Source: an uncultured Clostridia bacterium
GTDB lineage: Bacteria > Bacillota > Clostridia > Oscillospirales > CAG-272
Assembly: GCA_904501985.1 (NCBI GenBank)
Contig: CAJGCT010000017.1
Location: forward strand, 1-34,064
Length of the DNA stretch: 34,064 nucleotides
Direction: 5' to 3'
Numbering within the stretch: position 1 is the stretch's first letter; every line of letters starts with the position of its first letter. Shown here piece after piece: positions 15,988 through 24,480 of this stretch. The notes beneath the pieces were generated by a model, which ran no database searches, had not been told where the DNA came from, and saw only the letters and a program-made list of their open reading frames with translations. The position numbers and the translations under genes are program-made.

Positions 15988-17679
15988 TTATTTTTGATTT
16001 ATCATTTCACGCGCTGTTTCAATGAGCTTATCGGTAATGTTTATACCGCCCATGATGCGCGCAGTTTCTCTGACTCTTCCGTCACCGTCAAGCGGTGTTA
16101 CCGATGTGTACACCCTGCCGTCAACCTCACGTTTTTCAATAAGGTAATGATTTTCTGCCCTCGCCGCTATCTGCGCGGAATGGGTAACACACAAAACCTG
16201 TCCGCCAAGTCCTGCAAGCTGGCGAAGCTTTATGCCGATCTTCTCCGAGGTCTTTCCCGACACACCCGTGTCAACCTCATCGAATATCAGCGTACCCGGG
16301 GAATCCTTCTCCGCAAGCACGGTCTTAACCGCAAGCATGATTCTTGAAAGCTCACCGCCCGATGCAATCCTCGCAAGAGGCTTCAGTGGCTCGCCCTTGT
16401 TTGTGGATATCATAAATTCAACGTCGTCAGCCCCCCGTTTGGCATACGCCACACCGCCGTCGGCTTCCACCCGGCGCTTTACAGAGACAGAGAAGCTAAC
16501 ACCGCCCATTTCAAGGTAGGAAAGCTCGCGTATTATCTCCTCCTCAAGCTTTTTTGCCGCACCAAGACGTTTTTCGGATAGCTCGTCTGCCATTTTCGCC
16601 ATTTCGGCAAGCAAAGCCGCAAGCTCCGCCTCCGCAGAAGCTAAATTCTCCTCGGAAAGCTCCGTTTGCTCAAGCTCCGCCTTGGCTTTATCAAGAAACG
16701 CCAGCACTTCGGGGACCGTATCTCCGTATTTGCGCTCAATTCTCGATATTTTATCAAGACGGGTCTCGACTCTGTCAAGCTCTGCCGTTGGGTCATCATA
16801 TTCATCGTCCCGAAGCGCGTCGATGGTAAGGGCTATATCTTCAAGCTCATAGGTTATGGAATCAAGTCTCGATATGAGCGAATCGGCATCATCCATTATA
16901 GGTGCAAGTGCCTCCAAGGCGCGCTCCGCCTTTTTAACCTTGTCAAGTGCCGCCGTTCCCTTTTCGTTGCGGTAAAGCAGTGAATATACCGTATCGGAAA
17001 GCATCGTTATCCGTTCACTGTTCTGAAGCTTGGCACGCCTTGCAAGAAGCTTTTCTTCCTCGTCGGGCTTCAGCTTGACAGCCTCTATCTCCTCGATCTG
17101 ATACCGAAGAAATTCCATCTTCTGCGCCTTTTCACGCTCGCCTGAGCGAAGCTCCGCAATCTTTCGCTTAAGCTCACAGTAACGCTCATAGCTCTCCTGA
17201 TATTTTAAGAGAGTCTGTTCTATATTCGCGAACTCATCAAGATAAACAATATGATTCTCCGGCATAAGCAGTGCCATGTTATCGTGCTGACCGTGTATAC
17301 CGATAAGATATTTCATAGCCTCACGCTGAAGCGACTGCGGTATTGTCCGTCCGTTGGCACGTGATACGGATTTGCCCTGAGTGGTAAGCGTGCGCTCGAA
17401 CATTATCATTCCGTCCTCGTCGGCAGGAATGCCAAGCTCATCAAGGGCGCGTACCGCGTGGTCGGAAAGCTCACCGAACACCGCGGAAACCCGTGCGCTG
17501 TCCTCGCCGTTTCTTATAAGCTCGCGTGACTGCTTTGCGCCGCATATAAGATTGATACTGTCAATTATTATGGATTTGCCGGCACCAGTCTCACCTGTGA
17601 GTACACTGAAACCGCCGCTAAAATCAATACTCGCGGACTTTATGACCGCTATGTTTTCAATATGAAGTGAGTACAGCAA
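15988..17679 (-). CDS. recN: DNA repair protein RecN
   Basis: RecN is an SMC-like ATPase that acts early in double-strand break repair. The protein has about 563 residues. The Walker A motif GETGAGKS lies near residue 30 and is followed by a long coiled coil (about 150-370, rich in Glu, Lys, Leu and Ala, with EEIEAVKLKPDEEEKLLARR). The ABC signature is IASGGELSRIMLA and the Walker B motif LIFDEVDTGVSG. The start is uncertain: the frame opens with GTG at 17688, but a TTG at 17679 would give MLYSLHIENIAV, closer to the family N-terminus. It directly follows argR, a very common order in Firmicutes, but spoIVB/spo0A do not follow; tyrS does. Confidence 0.95.
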   Translation of the reverse strand: MLYSLHIENIAVIKSASIDFSGGFSVLTGETGAGKSIIIDSINLICGAKQSRELIRNGEDSARVSAVFGELSDHAVRALDELGIPADEDGMIMFERTLTTQGKSVSRANGRTIPQSLQREAMKYLIGIHGQHDNMALLMPENHIVYLDEFANIEQTLLKYQESYERYCELKRKIAELRSGEREKAQKMEFLRYQIEEIEAVKLKPDEEEKLLARRAKLQNSERITMLSDTVYSLLYRNEKGTAALDKVKKAERALEALAPIMDDADSLISRLDSITYELEDIALTIDALRDDEYDDPTAELDRVETRLDKISRIERKYGDTVPEVLAFLDKAKAELEQTELSEENLASAEAELAALLAEMAKMADELSEKRLGAAKKLEEEIIRELSYLEMGGVSFSVSVKRRVEADGGVAYAKRGADDVEFMISTNKGEPLKPLARIASGGELSRIMLAVKTVLAEKDSPGTLIFDEVDTGVSGKTSEKIGIKLRQLAGLGGQVLCVTHSAQIAARAENHYLIEKREVDGRVYTSVTPLDGDGRVRETARIMGGINITDKLIETAREMINQK

Positions 17680-17709
17680 AGACCTCACCGCCTTTCGTCC
17701 GTGGAAAAA

Positions 17710-18165
17710 TCATCTTCCGCCGTTTACTATTTCACAAAGCTCATCGCAAAGTGACTGCGCCGCATCATTTGTACGCATTACGATAATGATCGTGTCATCG
17801 CCTGCAACGCTTCCCACAATATCCGAGCGACCCATGGAATCAATTGCTGCCGCCGCGCCCTGTGCCATGCCGGCATAGGTTTTTACAACTGCAATATTGT
17901 TGGCACGGTCCACATTTTCCACAGTCTCCACAAGAAGATTCCGCGCCTTTTGGCTGATACCGCACTCCTCGGTCTGCGGCAGTGCATACACATACTTGCC
18001 GCCACCGGCAACCTTAACAAGCTTCATTTCGCGGATATCACGCGAAATTGTAGCCTGTGTAACCATAAAGCCTCTTTGTCTGAGGCATTCTGACAATTCT
18101 TCCTGTGTCTCTATTTGGTTTTCACTGATTATAGATATTATCTCAGCCTGACGATTGTATTTCAT
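17710..18165 (-). CDS. argR: Arginine repressor ArgR/AhrC
   Basis: The protein has 151 residues. The N-terminal winged helix-turn-helix (1-70) contains VTQATISRDIREMKLVKV, close to the family consensus. The C-terminal oligomerisation and arginine-binding domain contains SVAGDDTIIIVMRT, where the paired Asp residues bind arginine. The hexamer represses arginine biosynthesis and can activate catabolism when arginine is high. The ATG has an AAAGGGG Shine-Dalgarno; only 12 bp separate it from nadK and about 20-30 bp from recN, so it is expressed as part of the housekeeping operon rather than with arginine genes. Confidence 0.95.
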   Translation of the reverse strand: MKYNRQAEIISIISENQIETQEELSECLRQRGFMVTQATISRDIREMKLVKVAGGGKYVYALPQTEECGISQKARNLLVETVENVDRANNIAVVKTYAGMAQGAAAAIDSMGRSDIVGSVAGDDTIIIVMRTNDAAQSLCDELCEIVNGGR

Positions 18166-18177
18166 GCTAATTCCCCT

Positions 18178-19038
18178 TTAGTGTCTGTCCGCCATTTTGT
18201 GACGGAGCACATCATAAAATCCGCCGTCTTTAAGTCGTATAAAGCTTACTGTCTCAGCGGAGCGGCGAAATGTCACCGATTCTCCGAAAGAAAGCGTCCT
18301 AGTCTCACAGCCGTCAATATTTATATAGAGTTTTTCCTCACGCACCGTAATGTTTTTCATGCGAAGCTCCGACTCTGCGGAAAACACAAGCGGCGTAGCA
18401 TTAAGAGAGTGGGAGCATATTGGCGTTATGAGAAGTGCCTCCATGCGCGGGTCAACCACCGCACCGCCTGCGGACATAGAGTATGCGGTAGAGCCTGTTG
18501 GGGTAGATGCAATAAGTCCGTCTGCTCTGTAGGAGTTCACCGGCTTGCCGTCGCAATAAAGCTCTATTTCCACAATGCGAAAAATAGACGCACCGCCAAC
18601 CACGGCTTCGTTAAGTGCAAACAGACGCTCACCGCCTATATCCGCTTCAAGCATCATGCGTCGCTCTACCTTATAATCACCGCTCCGAAGCCTGTCAAAA
18701 GCGGAAAGCTCGTCAAGCTCAAGCTCAGCCATGTATCCGATACGCCCGAGATTTATTCCGAGAATCGGTATGTTTCCTGCGGCACAGCTTCGCGCGGCTT
18801 TGAGTATTGTTCCGTCGCCACCAAGCACGATCATCATGTCGGGTGTGGTGAACAGCTCCGCATCATCCGCAAAGCATATGGCACGGCACACATCATCGCT
18901 AAGTGCGGCACACAGCTTATCCCGAAGGGAACGGTGCATAATCACCTGCCACCTGCCGCCAAGGGCGTTTATTACCCTGAGTGTTCCGAGAAAATCCACA
19001 TCGTTTTTGGGATCCTGATATATTCCGATAGCTTTCAA
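18178..19038 (-). CDS. nadK: NAD kinase
   Basis: The enzyme phosphorylates NAD to NADP in the cytoplasm. The protein has 286 residues with GGDGT (73-77), NE (143-144) and DGLIASTPTGSTAY (173-186), the three hallmark motifs. Small departures are GRIGYMAE, where GxLGFL is usual, and VGGAS after NE. The start is a TTG at 19038: an upstream in-frame TGA excludes a longer protein, and a GAGGT Shine-Dalgarno sits about 10 nt before it. It lies between tlyA and argR, the standard Firmicute order. Confidence 0.95.
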   Translation of the reverse strand: MKAIGIYQDPKNDVDFLGTLRVINALGGRWQVIMHRSLRDKLCAALSDDVCRAICFADDAELFTTPDMMIVLGGDGTILKAARSCAAGNIPILGINLGRIGYMAELELDELSAFDRLRSGDYKVERRMMLEADIGGERLFALNEAVVGGASIFRIVEIELYCDGKPVNSYRADGLIASTPTGSTAYSMSAGGAVVDPRMEALLITPICSHSLNATPLVFSAESELRMKNITVREEKLYINIDGCETRTLSFGESVTFRRSAETVSFIRLKDGGFYDVLRHKMADRH

Positions 19039-19072
19039 AAAATCACAACCTCATCTGTGTTTGGATGTAAGA

Positions 19073-19843
19073 TCATGTATCATACACGATCTTTTTTATA
19101 TTAGCCCTGTCAAAGCCGCCAATACCGTCAAAATAGGCAAGATACTCACGGTTTCCGTCACCGCCGTATATGGGGGACACCGTAAGAGCACCGCAGTAAA
19201 GTCCCACAGTCTCGGCAAAATCGAGGACTCGTAAAATAACCTCCGTATGGACGTTTCTGTCTTTGACGATGCCGTTTTTTCCGATATTTGCACGCCCTGC
19301 TTCAAACTGCGGCTTTATAAGCGCCACAAATTTTCCGCCCTCACGCAAAATCCCGGCAACTGTCGGCATAATAAGCGTCAGCGAGATAAAAGACACGTCG
19401 CACACCGCAAGATCGCACCTGCCCCCGATATCATCGGCTGTAATGTACCGTGCGTTCATTCCTTCAAAGGACACAACGCGGCGATCCTCTGCAAGACTTT
19501 TGTCAAGTTGGGAGCGCCCCACATCAACACAGCGTACACGCGCCGCACCGTTTTTTAAAAGGCAGTCTGTGAATCCCCCGGTTGAAGCACCGATGTCAAC
19601 GCAGTCAAGCCCCGAAGCATCAAGTGAAAATGCCTCAAGTGCACGCTCAAGCTTAAGTCCGCCGCGGCTCACATACCGAAGTGTTTCTCCCACAATACGG
19701 ACACTGCTTTCCTCGCCGGCATCCTCGGAAGCCTTACTTACGATTCTGCCGTCAAGCTCAACGATTCCCTCGCCGATCATTCGCTTTGCCGCCTCACGGC
19801 TTTTGGCAAAGCCGTGCTCAAATAAATATTTATCTATACGCAT
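19073..19843 (-). CDS. tlyA: TlyA-family rRNA 2'-O-methyltransferase/hemolysin-like protein
   Basis: The protein has 256 residues. The N-terminal S4 RNA-binding domain (about 1-60) begins MRIDKYLFEHGFAKSREAAK. It is followed by an FtsJ-like methyltransferase domain with the SAM motif VDIGASTGGFTDCLL (about 82-96), catalytic Lys in SRGGLKLERAL, Asp in VCDVSFISL and Lys in ALIKPQFEAG. The family methylates ribose positions in 23S and sometimes 16S rRNA; some members were first reported as hemolysins. The ATG at 19843 begins 2 nt after the preceding stop; an in-frame TTG at 19849 would overlap that stop by 4 nt. Either way it is translationally coupled. dxs, often just upstream, is absent. Confidence 0.92.
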   Translation of the reverse strand: MRIDKYLFEHGFAKSREAAKRMIGEGIVELDGRIVSKASEDAGEESSVRIVGETLRYVSRGGLKLERALEAFSLDASGLDCVDIGASTGGFTDCLLKNGAARVRCVDVGRSQLDKSLAEDRRVVSFEGMNARYITADDIGGRCDLAVCDVSFISLTLIMPTVAGILREGGKFVALIKPQFEAGRANIGKNGIVKDRNVHTEVILRVLDFAETVGLYCGALTVSPIYGGDGNREYLAYFDGIGGFDRANIKKIVYDT

Positions 19844-19845
19844 TA

Positions 19846-20298
19846 TCAAAATACAGGCACGATCACGCCTATGGCAATACCAAGCAACGCTCCCATTATC
19901 ACTTGCAGGGGCGTATGACCGATAAGCTCCTTAAGATTCTTATCAAGATATTTTGTATCACCAAGTGAAATATCATGCGCAATTCGATTCAGCACCTTAG
20001 CCTGCTCTCCTGCCGCTCTTCTTACACCTGCCGCATCATACATAACGATAAAGGCAAGTATAAACGCCAGAGCAAACTGAGGCGATGATGTGCCGCACAG
20101 CTTTGCCGCCGAAACCACCAGGGCACTTACTGTTGCAGAGTGTGAGCTTGGCATACCGCCTGATGACATCAGTACGGCAAAGTTGAAGCTTTTGTGCCTT
20201 GCTATGTATCTGACACACTTTATAAACTGCGCACCGAACCAACCGATAAGTGCGCATACCAAAACGTAGTTTGAAAAAAAGCCTGTAACGTACTCCAT
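19846..20298 (-). CDS. Divergent PAP2 family membrane protein (DUF212/YuiD)
   Basis: The protein has 150 residues with about four membrane helices. GMPSSHSATVSAL, together with the later ISLGDTKYLDKNLKELIGHTP region, matches the DUF212 family, a divergent relative of PAP2 acid phosphatases; the SxxHS pattern and the later GHTP histidine are the presumed phosphatase residues. The substrate is unknown; a lipid or prenyl diphosphate would fit its place directly after the prenyl diphosphate synthase gene, but this is inference. It starts at the base after the ispA stop, with an AAGGA Shine-Dalgarno inside ispA, and is followed immediately by tlyA. Confidence 0.88.
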   Translation of the reverse strand: MEYVTGFFSNYVLVCALIGWFGAQFIKCVRYIARHKSFNFAVLMSSGGMPSSHSATVSALVVSAAKLCGTSSPQFALAFILAFIVMYDAAGVRRAAGEQAKVLNRIAHDISLGDTKYLDKNLKELIGHTPLQVIMGALLGIAIGVIVPVF

Positions 20299-21210
20299 TT
20301 ATTTCTTCCTTGTCAACAAATAATCTGCAAGGGCACACAGTATTTCCGAGCCGCAGAAGCTCTCTACCGCCGTCTTTGCATCTTCCGTAAGCTTTGCAGC
20401 ATAAGCACGCGCTTCGTCGATGGTCATAAACGTGAGAAATGTAGTTTTACCGCTTTCCCTGTCGCTTCCGATAGGCTTACCCAGCAGTTTTTCGTCCCCT
20501 GTGGCATCAAGAATATCGTCTATAACCTGGAATGCTCTTCCGATTCCCATCGCGTATTTTTCTGCCGCCTCGCACATTTTTTCCGAAGCGCCGCCTGCAT
20601 AGCATCCGAGAAGAGCCGCGCATCTTATAAGCTCGCCGGTCTTAAGTGACTGAAGCCGTTCAAGAGTTTCCATATCGAAGTGCTCACTCTCACCTATAAG
20701 ATCGAGCACCTGACCGCCGATCATGCCGCCCATACCGGCACATTCCGAAAGCAGTGCCGCCGCAAGGCAGTTTGTCTCGGGGGATGCGTAGGCATTTGAC
20801 ACCGCAACACCGAAAGAACGGGTGAGAAGCGCGTCGCCTGCAAGCAGTGCATTCGCCTCGCCGAATTTTATATGGCTTGTAGGCTTTCCGCGGCGAAGGT
20901 CGTCGTTATCCATACACGGCAGATCGTCGTGTATAAGTGAATACGTGTGTATCATTTCAAGTGCCGATGCATACGGAAGCGCTGCCATATAAGCACGCTC
21001 CGGGTCAGCACCGCTCTCTGCCGCCGCAAGAAGCGCAAACTGAAGAACGATAAACGGTCTAAGCCGTTTTCCTCCGCCAAGCAGACTGTAGCGGACCGCT
21101 TCGTAAATAACGCCGAACTTTTCATCATCGCCTGCCGCATATTCCGAAAGCACCGATTCAACCGCATCAGCACCAACCGAAAGCAGTTTTTCAATCTCAA
21201 AGCCGGTCAT
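20299..21210 (-). CDS. ispA: Polyprenyl (farnesyl/geranylgeranyl) diphosphate synthase
   Basis: The protein has 303 residues and condenses isopentenyl diphosphate with allylic diphosphates. Both aspartate-rich motifs are present: DDLPCMDND (95-103, the DDxxxxD form of bacterial FPP synthases) and DDILD (231-235). GGGKRLRP (about 45-52) and the Lys-Thr motif around SLKTGEL also match. Tyr90 and Ser91 before the first motif are consistent with C15 rather than long-chain product, though chain length cannot be fixed by eye. The ATG overlaps the xseB stop by 4 bp and has a GGAGG Shine-Dalgarno. The xseA-xseB-ispA order is standard in Firmicutes. Confidence 0.94.
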   Translation of the reverse strand: MTGFEIEKLLSVGADAVESVLSEYAAGDDEKFGVIYEAVRYSLLGGGKRLRPFIVLQFALLAAAESGADPERAYMAALPYASALEMIHTYSLIHDDLPCMDNDDLRRGKPTSHIKFGEANALLAGDALLTRSFGVAVSNAYASPETNCLAAALLSECAGMGGMIGGQVLDLIGESEHFDMETLERLQSLKTGELIRCAALLGCYAGGASEKMCEAAEKYAMGIGRAFQVIDDILDATGDEKLLGKPIGSDRESGKTTFLTFMTIDEARAYAAKLTEDAKTAVESFCGSEILCALADYLLTRKK

Positions 21211-21455
21211 CTGCCGCCCTCCTGCATGGGGGGAAGATCTTCTTCCGAAACCGTTCCGTCCTCACCGCGCACAAGTATCTTTACTCTCTGCTCTGCGCCG
21301 TCAAGCTTTGCGGAGCACAGCTTAACAAGCCGAACACCCTCTTCAAACAGTGCCAAAGACTCATCAAGAGGTGCAGCACCGCCGTCAAGGGCGCGAACGA
21401 TCTCCTCAAGTCGTGAAAGTGCTTCTTCAAAAGCAAGCTCTTTATTATTTTCCAT
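21207..21455 (-). CDS. xseB: Exodeoxyribonuclease VII small subunit
   Basis: The protein has about 82 residues and binds XseA to form the single-strand-specific exonuclease VII. The two-helix body is evident from FEEALSRLEEIVRALDGG and PLDESLALFEEGVRLVKLC, followed by a short tail. The ATG at 21455 gives MENNKELAFEE; another in-frame ATG at 21467 lies immediately after AAAGGA, too close for a good Shine-Dalgarno, so the start is uncertain by four residues. It overlaps ispA by 4 bp and lies about 25 bp (or 12 bp) after xseA. Confidence 0.92.
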   Translation of the reverse strand: MENNKELAFEEALSRLEEIVRALDGGAAPLDESLALFEEGVRLVKLCSAKLDGAEQRVKILVRGEDGTVSEEDLPPMQEGGR

Positions 21456-21479
21456 GGTTACGACCATTCCTTTCTGTCT

Positions 21480-22745
21480 TCACACCTTTTTATCGGTTAT
21501 GACCTCAACCGCTTCTCCAATGACGCTTCCGTCAGTTGTACGGAATTTGAAACGGTCGCCTTTTTTTATCTGTTTAGTGCTCTTTACAAGCCTGCCCGAA
21601 TCGTCAAAGACCGCAGAATATCCGCGGGAGATTACAGACATAGGGTTAAGAGCTTCAAGAGAGGCTGTAAGTGAGGCAAATCTGCCGCGCTTGTTTGTAA
21701 GCGACAGCTTGATTCCCTGCTCCATACGCCCAGCAAGCGACAGCACCGCCATTCGCTTGTCATCAATAAAATTCTGTGGGGAAGTAAGTGCGCGGCTTTT
21801 TGCAAGCTGTTCAAGTCTTGTTCTCTGCATACCGATATTCTTGGTAAGCGAAAGCTCCATATGACCCACAATGTTGTTTATCTTACGAAGAAGCTCTGCC
21901 GTATCCGGCACAGCAAGCTCTGCCGCCGCTGAGGGTGTGGGAGCACGCACATCTGCCGCAAAATCGCAGATGGTGAAATCCGTTTCGTGTCCCACTGCGC
22001 TTATTACCGGTATTTCGCTTGCGGCAACCGTTCTTGCAAGCGTTTCGTCATTGAACGCCCACAAATCCTCAATAGAGCCGCCGCCCCGTCCGATAATGAT
22101 TACATCAACGCTTTTTGCGGCGTTAAAATGATTTACACCGGAGATAAGCTGTGCCGCCGCCCCCGGTCCCTGTACAAGCGAAGGAAACAAGGTAAGCTTG
22201 GCATAAGGGAATCTCCTTCGCGTTATATTTATCATGTCTCTGACCGCCGCGCCTGTGGGCGAGGTAATTATGCCTATTCGCGTCGGTATTTTGGGAATCT
22301 GACGTTTTCTCGCGGGCGAAAACAGTCCCTCCGCTTCAAGCTTGCGCTTAAGCTGTTCAAATGCAATGTACAGACTGCCAACTCCGTCCGGCTCCATGCT
22401 CTCCACGTATATCTGATACTGTCCGTCGCGCACAAAGGCTGAAACGCGCCCCCTGACAATGACCTTCATGCCGTTTTCGGGGAGAAATTTAAGCTTTGCC
22501 GCGGCACTTTTAAACATAACAGCACGGATAAGGCTGTCCGGGTCTTTAAGGGTAAAATAAAAATGCCCCGTTTTATAGTGATTTGTGAAATTCGATATCT
22601 CGCCCTTGACAAAGACGTTTGCAAGCAGTCCGTCCCCGTCAATAAGCTGTTTTACATAGGCGTTAAGCTGTGCAATAGTCAGTACCGCTCTGCCTTTATC
22701 CTCCGCCACGGGAGCATTTTCGTTTATTTCGTCCAAAACTCCCAT
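21480..22745 (-). CDS. xseA: Exodeoxyribonuclease VII large subunit
   Basis: The protein has about 421 residues. An N-terminal OB fold (about 18-115) contains VKGEISNFTNHYKTGHFYFT in conserved form. The catalytic domain has GIITSPTGAAVRDM, IIIGRGGGSIEDLWAFN and VGHETDFTICDFAADVRAPT in successive blocks. A coiled region for XseB binding follows, and the end has ISRGYSAVF. The start at 22745 (MGVLDEINENA) is preceded closely by GGAGGAGG; an in-frame TTG at 22736 has better spacing. The 5' end overlaps the 3' end of the upstream TsaD-like gene by about 22 bp. Confidence 0.95.
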   Translation of the reverse strand: MGVLDEINENAPVAEDKGRAVLTIAQLNAYVKQLIDGDGLLANVFVKGEISNFTNHYKTGHFYFTLKDPDSLIRAVMFKSAAAKLKFLPENGMKVIVRGRVSAFVRDGQYQIYVESMEPDGVGSLYIAFEQLKRKLEAEGLFSPARKRQIPKIPTRIGIITSPTGAAVRDMINITRRRFPYAKLTLFPSLVQGPGAAAQLISGVNHFNAAKSVDVIIIGRGGGSIEDLWAFNDETLARTVAASEIPVISAVGHETDFTICDFAADVRAPTPSAAAELAVPDTAELLRKINNIVGHMELSLTKNIGMQRTRLEQLAKSRALTSPQNFIDDKRMAVLSLAGRMEQGIKLSLTNKRGRFASLTASLEALNPMSVISRGYSAVFDDSGRLVKSTKQIKKGDRFKFRTTDGSVIGEAVEVITDKKV

Positions 22746-23686
22746 CCCTCCTCCGCCGCCGCGCACAGAAGCGCACAGCCTGCGGCATTGTCGCTTGAAT
22801 ATTCGGGTTTTGCAAATCTTGCATCAAATCCGCACTCTGATATCATGCTTTTGATAATGGAATTACTCATAACTCCGCCTGCATACAGTACAGGCATATC
22901 TGCGCAGTCAAGGGCGTTTTTGGTAAGCTCTATAAGTGTGCGCCCGATAAAATCAAGCACATACGCCGACACATATTCCGGAGATTTGCCCTCCCCAAGC
23001 AGTCTTGCCGCCGTGTTTTCAACGCCTGAAAGGTTGCACTCGCATCCTTTTACCGAAAGCTTTGGCTTTGGAAGCTTCTCCGTGTTTTCAAGGGCAAGCG
23101 TCTCAAGCTTCGGTCCGCAGGGGAAACTAAGCCCCATAGCAACGCCCACACGGTCAATGCACTGTCCTGCGTTAAGGTCAGAAGTTCCGCCAAGCTTCGC
23201 TATGTCAAAGCCAACCGCCTTTGGAGTGACCCGAAGGATTTCCGTAGTGCCTCCCGATACGTGGAAAGCGATAAATTCGCGGCTCAGCAAATCCTTGGCA
23301 TTTGCAGACCAAACCGCCGCCATAATGTGCCCTGCCTGATGAGAAAAGCGGTGGAGAGGCTTTTTCACTGCATTTGCAAGTGTGGAAGCCGCCGCCACAC
23401 CGGAAAGAAAGCATGGCATATAGGAGCCTTCGGCATCTCTCGGAGCATAAGATACGCCAACGGCGCACAGTGCTTCGGGGACAATATCACAAAGTGCTTC
23501 GGCAGTAACCGACGGCAAATTCTTTATATGCGCAAACACCGCATCGCTTTGACGCAGTCCGCGCTCCCCATCCAAAACGCCGAGGAGCCGCTTTACGTTT
23601 GAATGAAACCTGCATTCGTCAGTATCGAAAAGAGCACACGAGGTGGTATAATTCGATGTGTCTATACCGATGTAAAAGCGTTTCAT
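22724..23686 (-). CDS. TsaD/Kae1-like (peptidase M22 family) protein, probably a paralogue
   Basis: The protein has 320 residues of the ASKHA fold. Family elements are GIDTSNYTTSCAL at the N-terminus, the metal-binding HxxxH as SHQAGH (His116, His120), FHVSGGTTEIL, CIDRVGVAMGLSFPCGP, and YSSDNAAG near the end (Asp299). True TsaD attaches the threonylcarbamoyl group to tRNA A37. This gene has a different N-terminal motif (TsaD normally has ETSCDET), is slightly shorter, and sits in the position before xseA where Clostridia often carry an M22-like protein. I therefore call it a paralogue of unknown substrate, with true TsaD as the alternative. The ATG overlaps the nusB stop by 4 bp. Confidence 0.8.
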   Translation of the reverse strand: MKRFYIGIDTSNYTTSCALFDTDECRFHSNVKRLLGVLDGERGLRQSDAVFAHIKNLPSVTAEALCDIVPEALCAVGVSYAPRDAEGSYMPCFLSGVAAASTLANAVKKPLHRFSHQAGHIMAAVWSANAKDLLSREFIAFHVSGGTTEILRVTPKAVGFDIAKLGGTSDLNAGQCIDRVGVAMGLSFPCGPKLETLALENTEKLPKPKLSVKGCECNLSGVENTAARLLGEGKSPEYVSAYVLDFIGRTLIELTKNALDCADMPVLYAGGVMSNSIIKSMISECGFDARFAKPEYSSDNAAGCALLCAAAEEGWEFWTK

Positions 23687-24138
23687 GAATCAATATCGCA
23701 GGGACGGTCAGGCAAGGTGTGTGAAATTGTATTAAGTACACCGTTTATGAACGCCGGAGCATTATCGTCGTCATATTTCTTTGCAAGCTCCACCGCTTCG
23801 TTAAGAGCAACGCGCTTCGGAACATCGGAGACGTTCATCATCTCAAAAACGCACACACGCATAATTGCAAGTGTAACCTTGGCAATACGGCTGAGTGCCC
23901 ATCCCTCTGCCGCCGCAGAGATTTTCTCGTCTATCTCGGCAAGGTTGTCCGTAATACCGAAAAATACGTCGTGAACATAATCTATCTGATCTCCGAACTC
24001 TATCTCGGCATTTTCAAGCTCAAGTGCGTAAAATTCATCTGCCGGCTCATCCGGAGAGAATGCCCTTGCGAAAAGGAGCGCAAATACGTACTCGCGCGCC
24101 GTATGACGTGTTATCGGAGCTTTGATATTTTCTTCCAT
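23683..24138 (-). CDS. nusB: Transcription antitermination factor NusB
   Basis: The protein has 151 residues and is all alpha-helical. It binds boxA RNA with NusE (ribosomal protein S10) in rRNA antitermination. The N-terminus ITRHTAREYVFALLFA and the C-terminal VALNEAVELAKKY and APAFINGVLNTI segments are diagnostic. It is the first gene of the long minus-strand run, read from the promoter at 24222-24250. The ATG has an AGAGG Shine-Dalgarno. Confidence 0.94.
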   Translation of the reverse strand: MEENIKAPITRHTAREYVFALLFARAFSPDEPADEFYALELENAEIEFGDQIDYVHDVFFGITDNLAEIDEKISAAAEGWALSRIAKVTLAIMRVCVFEMMNVSDVPKRVALNEAVELAKKYDDDNAPAFINGVLNTISHTLPDRPCDIDS

Positions 24139-24221
24139 ACAAGACCTCTTTCATATATGCTGTGCCCTCTTTTTTGAAGGATCACCGCATGATTATACAT
24201 AGAAATAGCTACACATAATAT

Positions 24222-24250
24222 ATTATACATTTTTTTGGTGCAAAAGTCAA
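24222..24250 (-). promoter_or_regulatory. Sigma-A promoter of the nusB operon
   Basis: On the minus strand TTGACT (24250-24245), 17 nt, then TATAAT (24227-24222), nearly consensus. It gives an AT-rich leader of about 75 nt before nusB. The rest of the 342-bp gap 24139-24480 is AT-rich, contains the promoter for the opposite operon, and shows no gene. Confidence 0.85.
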
Positions 24251-24404
24251 TCATTATACGCAAATTTATGCATAATACAGCCGAATATTTTTTACTTATT
24301 TTCACCGATTTTGCGAATGAGCCGACAAATCGAGGTTTTTCGACCAAAAAGCACCTAAATTGTTATGAAACGATTACGGATTTATAAATATTTTCTGCGT
24401 GAGG

Positions 24405-24433
24405 TTGAAAAATCTTAAGTAAAGTGGTATGAT
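24405..24433 (+). promoter_or_regulatory. Probable sigma-A promoter of the envelope operon
   Basis: TTGAAA (24405-24410), 17 nt, then TATGAT (24428-24433), about 40 nt upstream of an AAAGGA Shine-Dalgarno and the ATG at 24481. Confidence 0.65.
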
Positions 24434-24480
24434 ATACAGTACGGATAATTTTACGTAAACGATCAAAAAGGAAATTATGC

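Noticed and set aside
18115..19104. 329-codon plus-strand open frame opposite nadK
   Set aside because: Antisense to argR/nadK, basic and His/Cys-rich with no recognisable motif.
24139..24480. A small gene or RNA in the 342-bp gap between nusB and the envelope operon
   Set aside because: The sequence is AT-rich with two promoters but no ribosome binding site with an open frame, no strong hairpin, and no tRNA-like fold.
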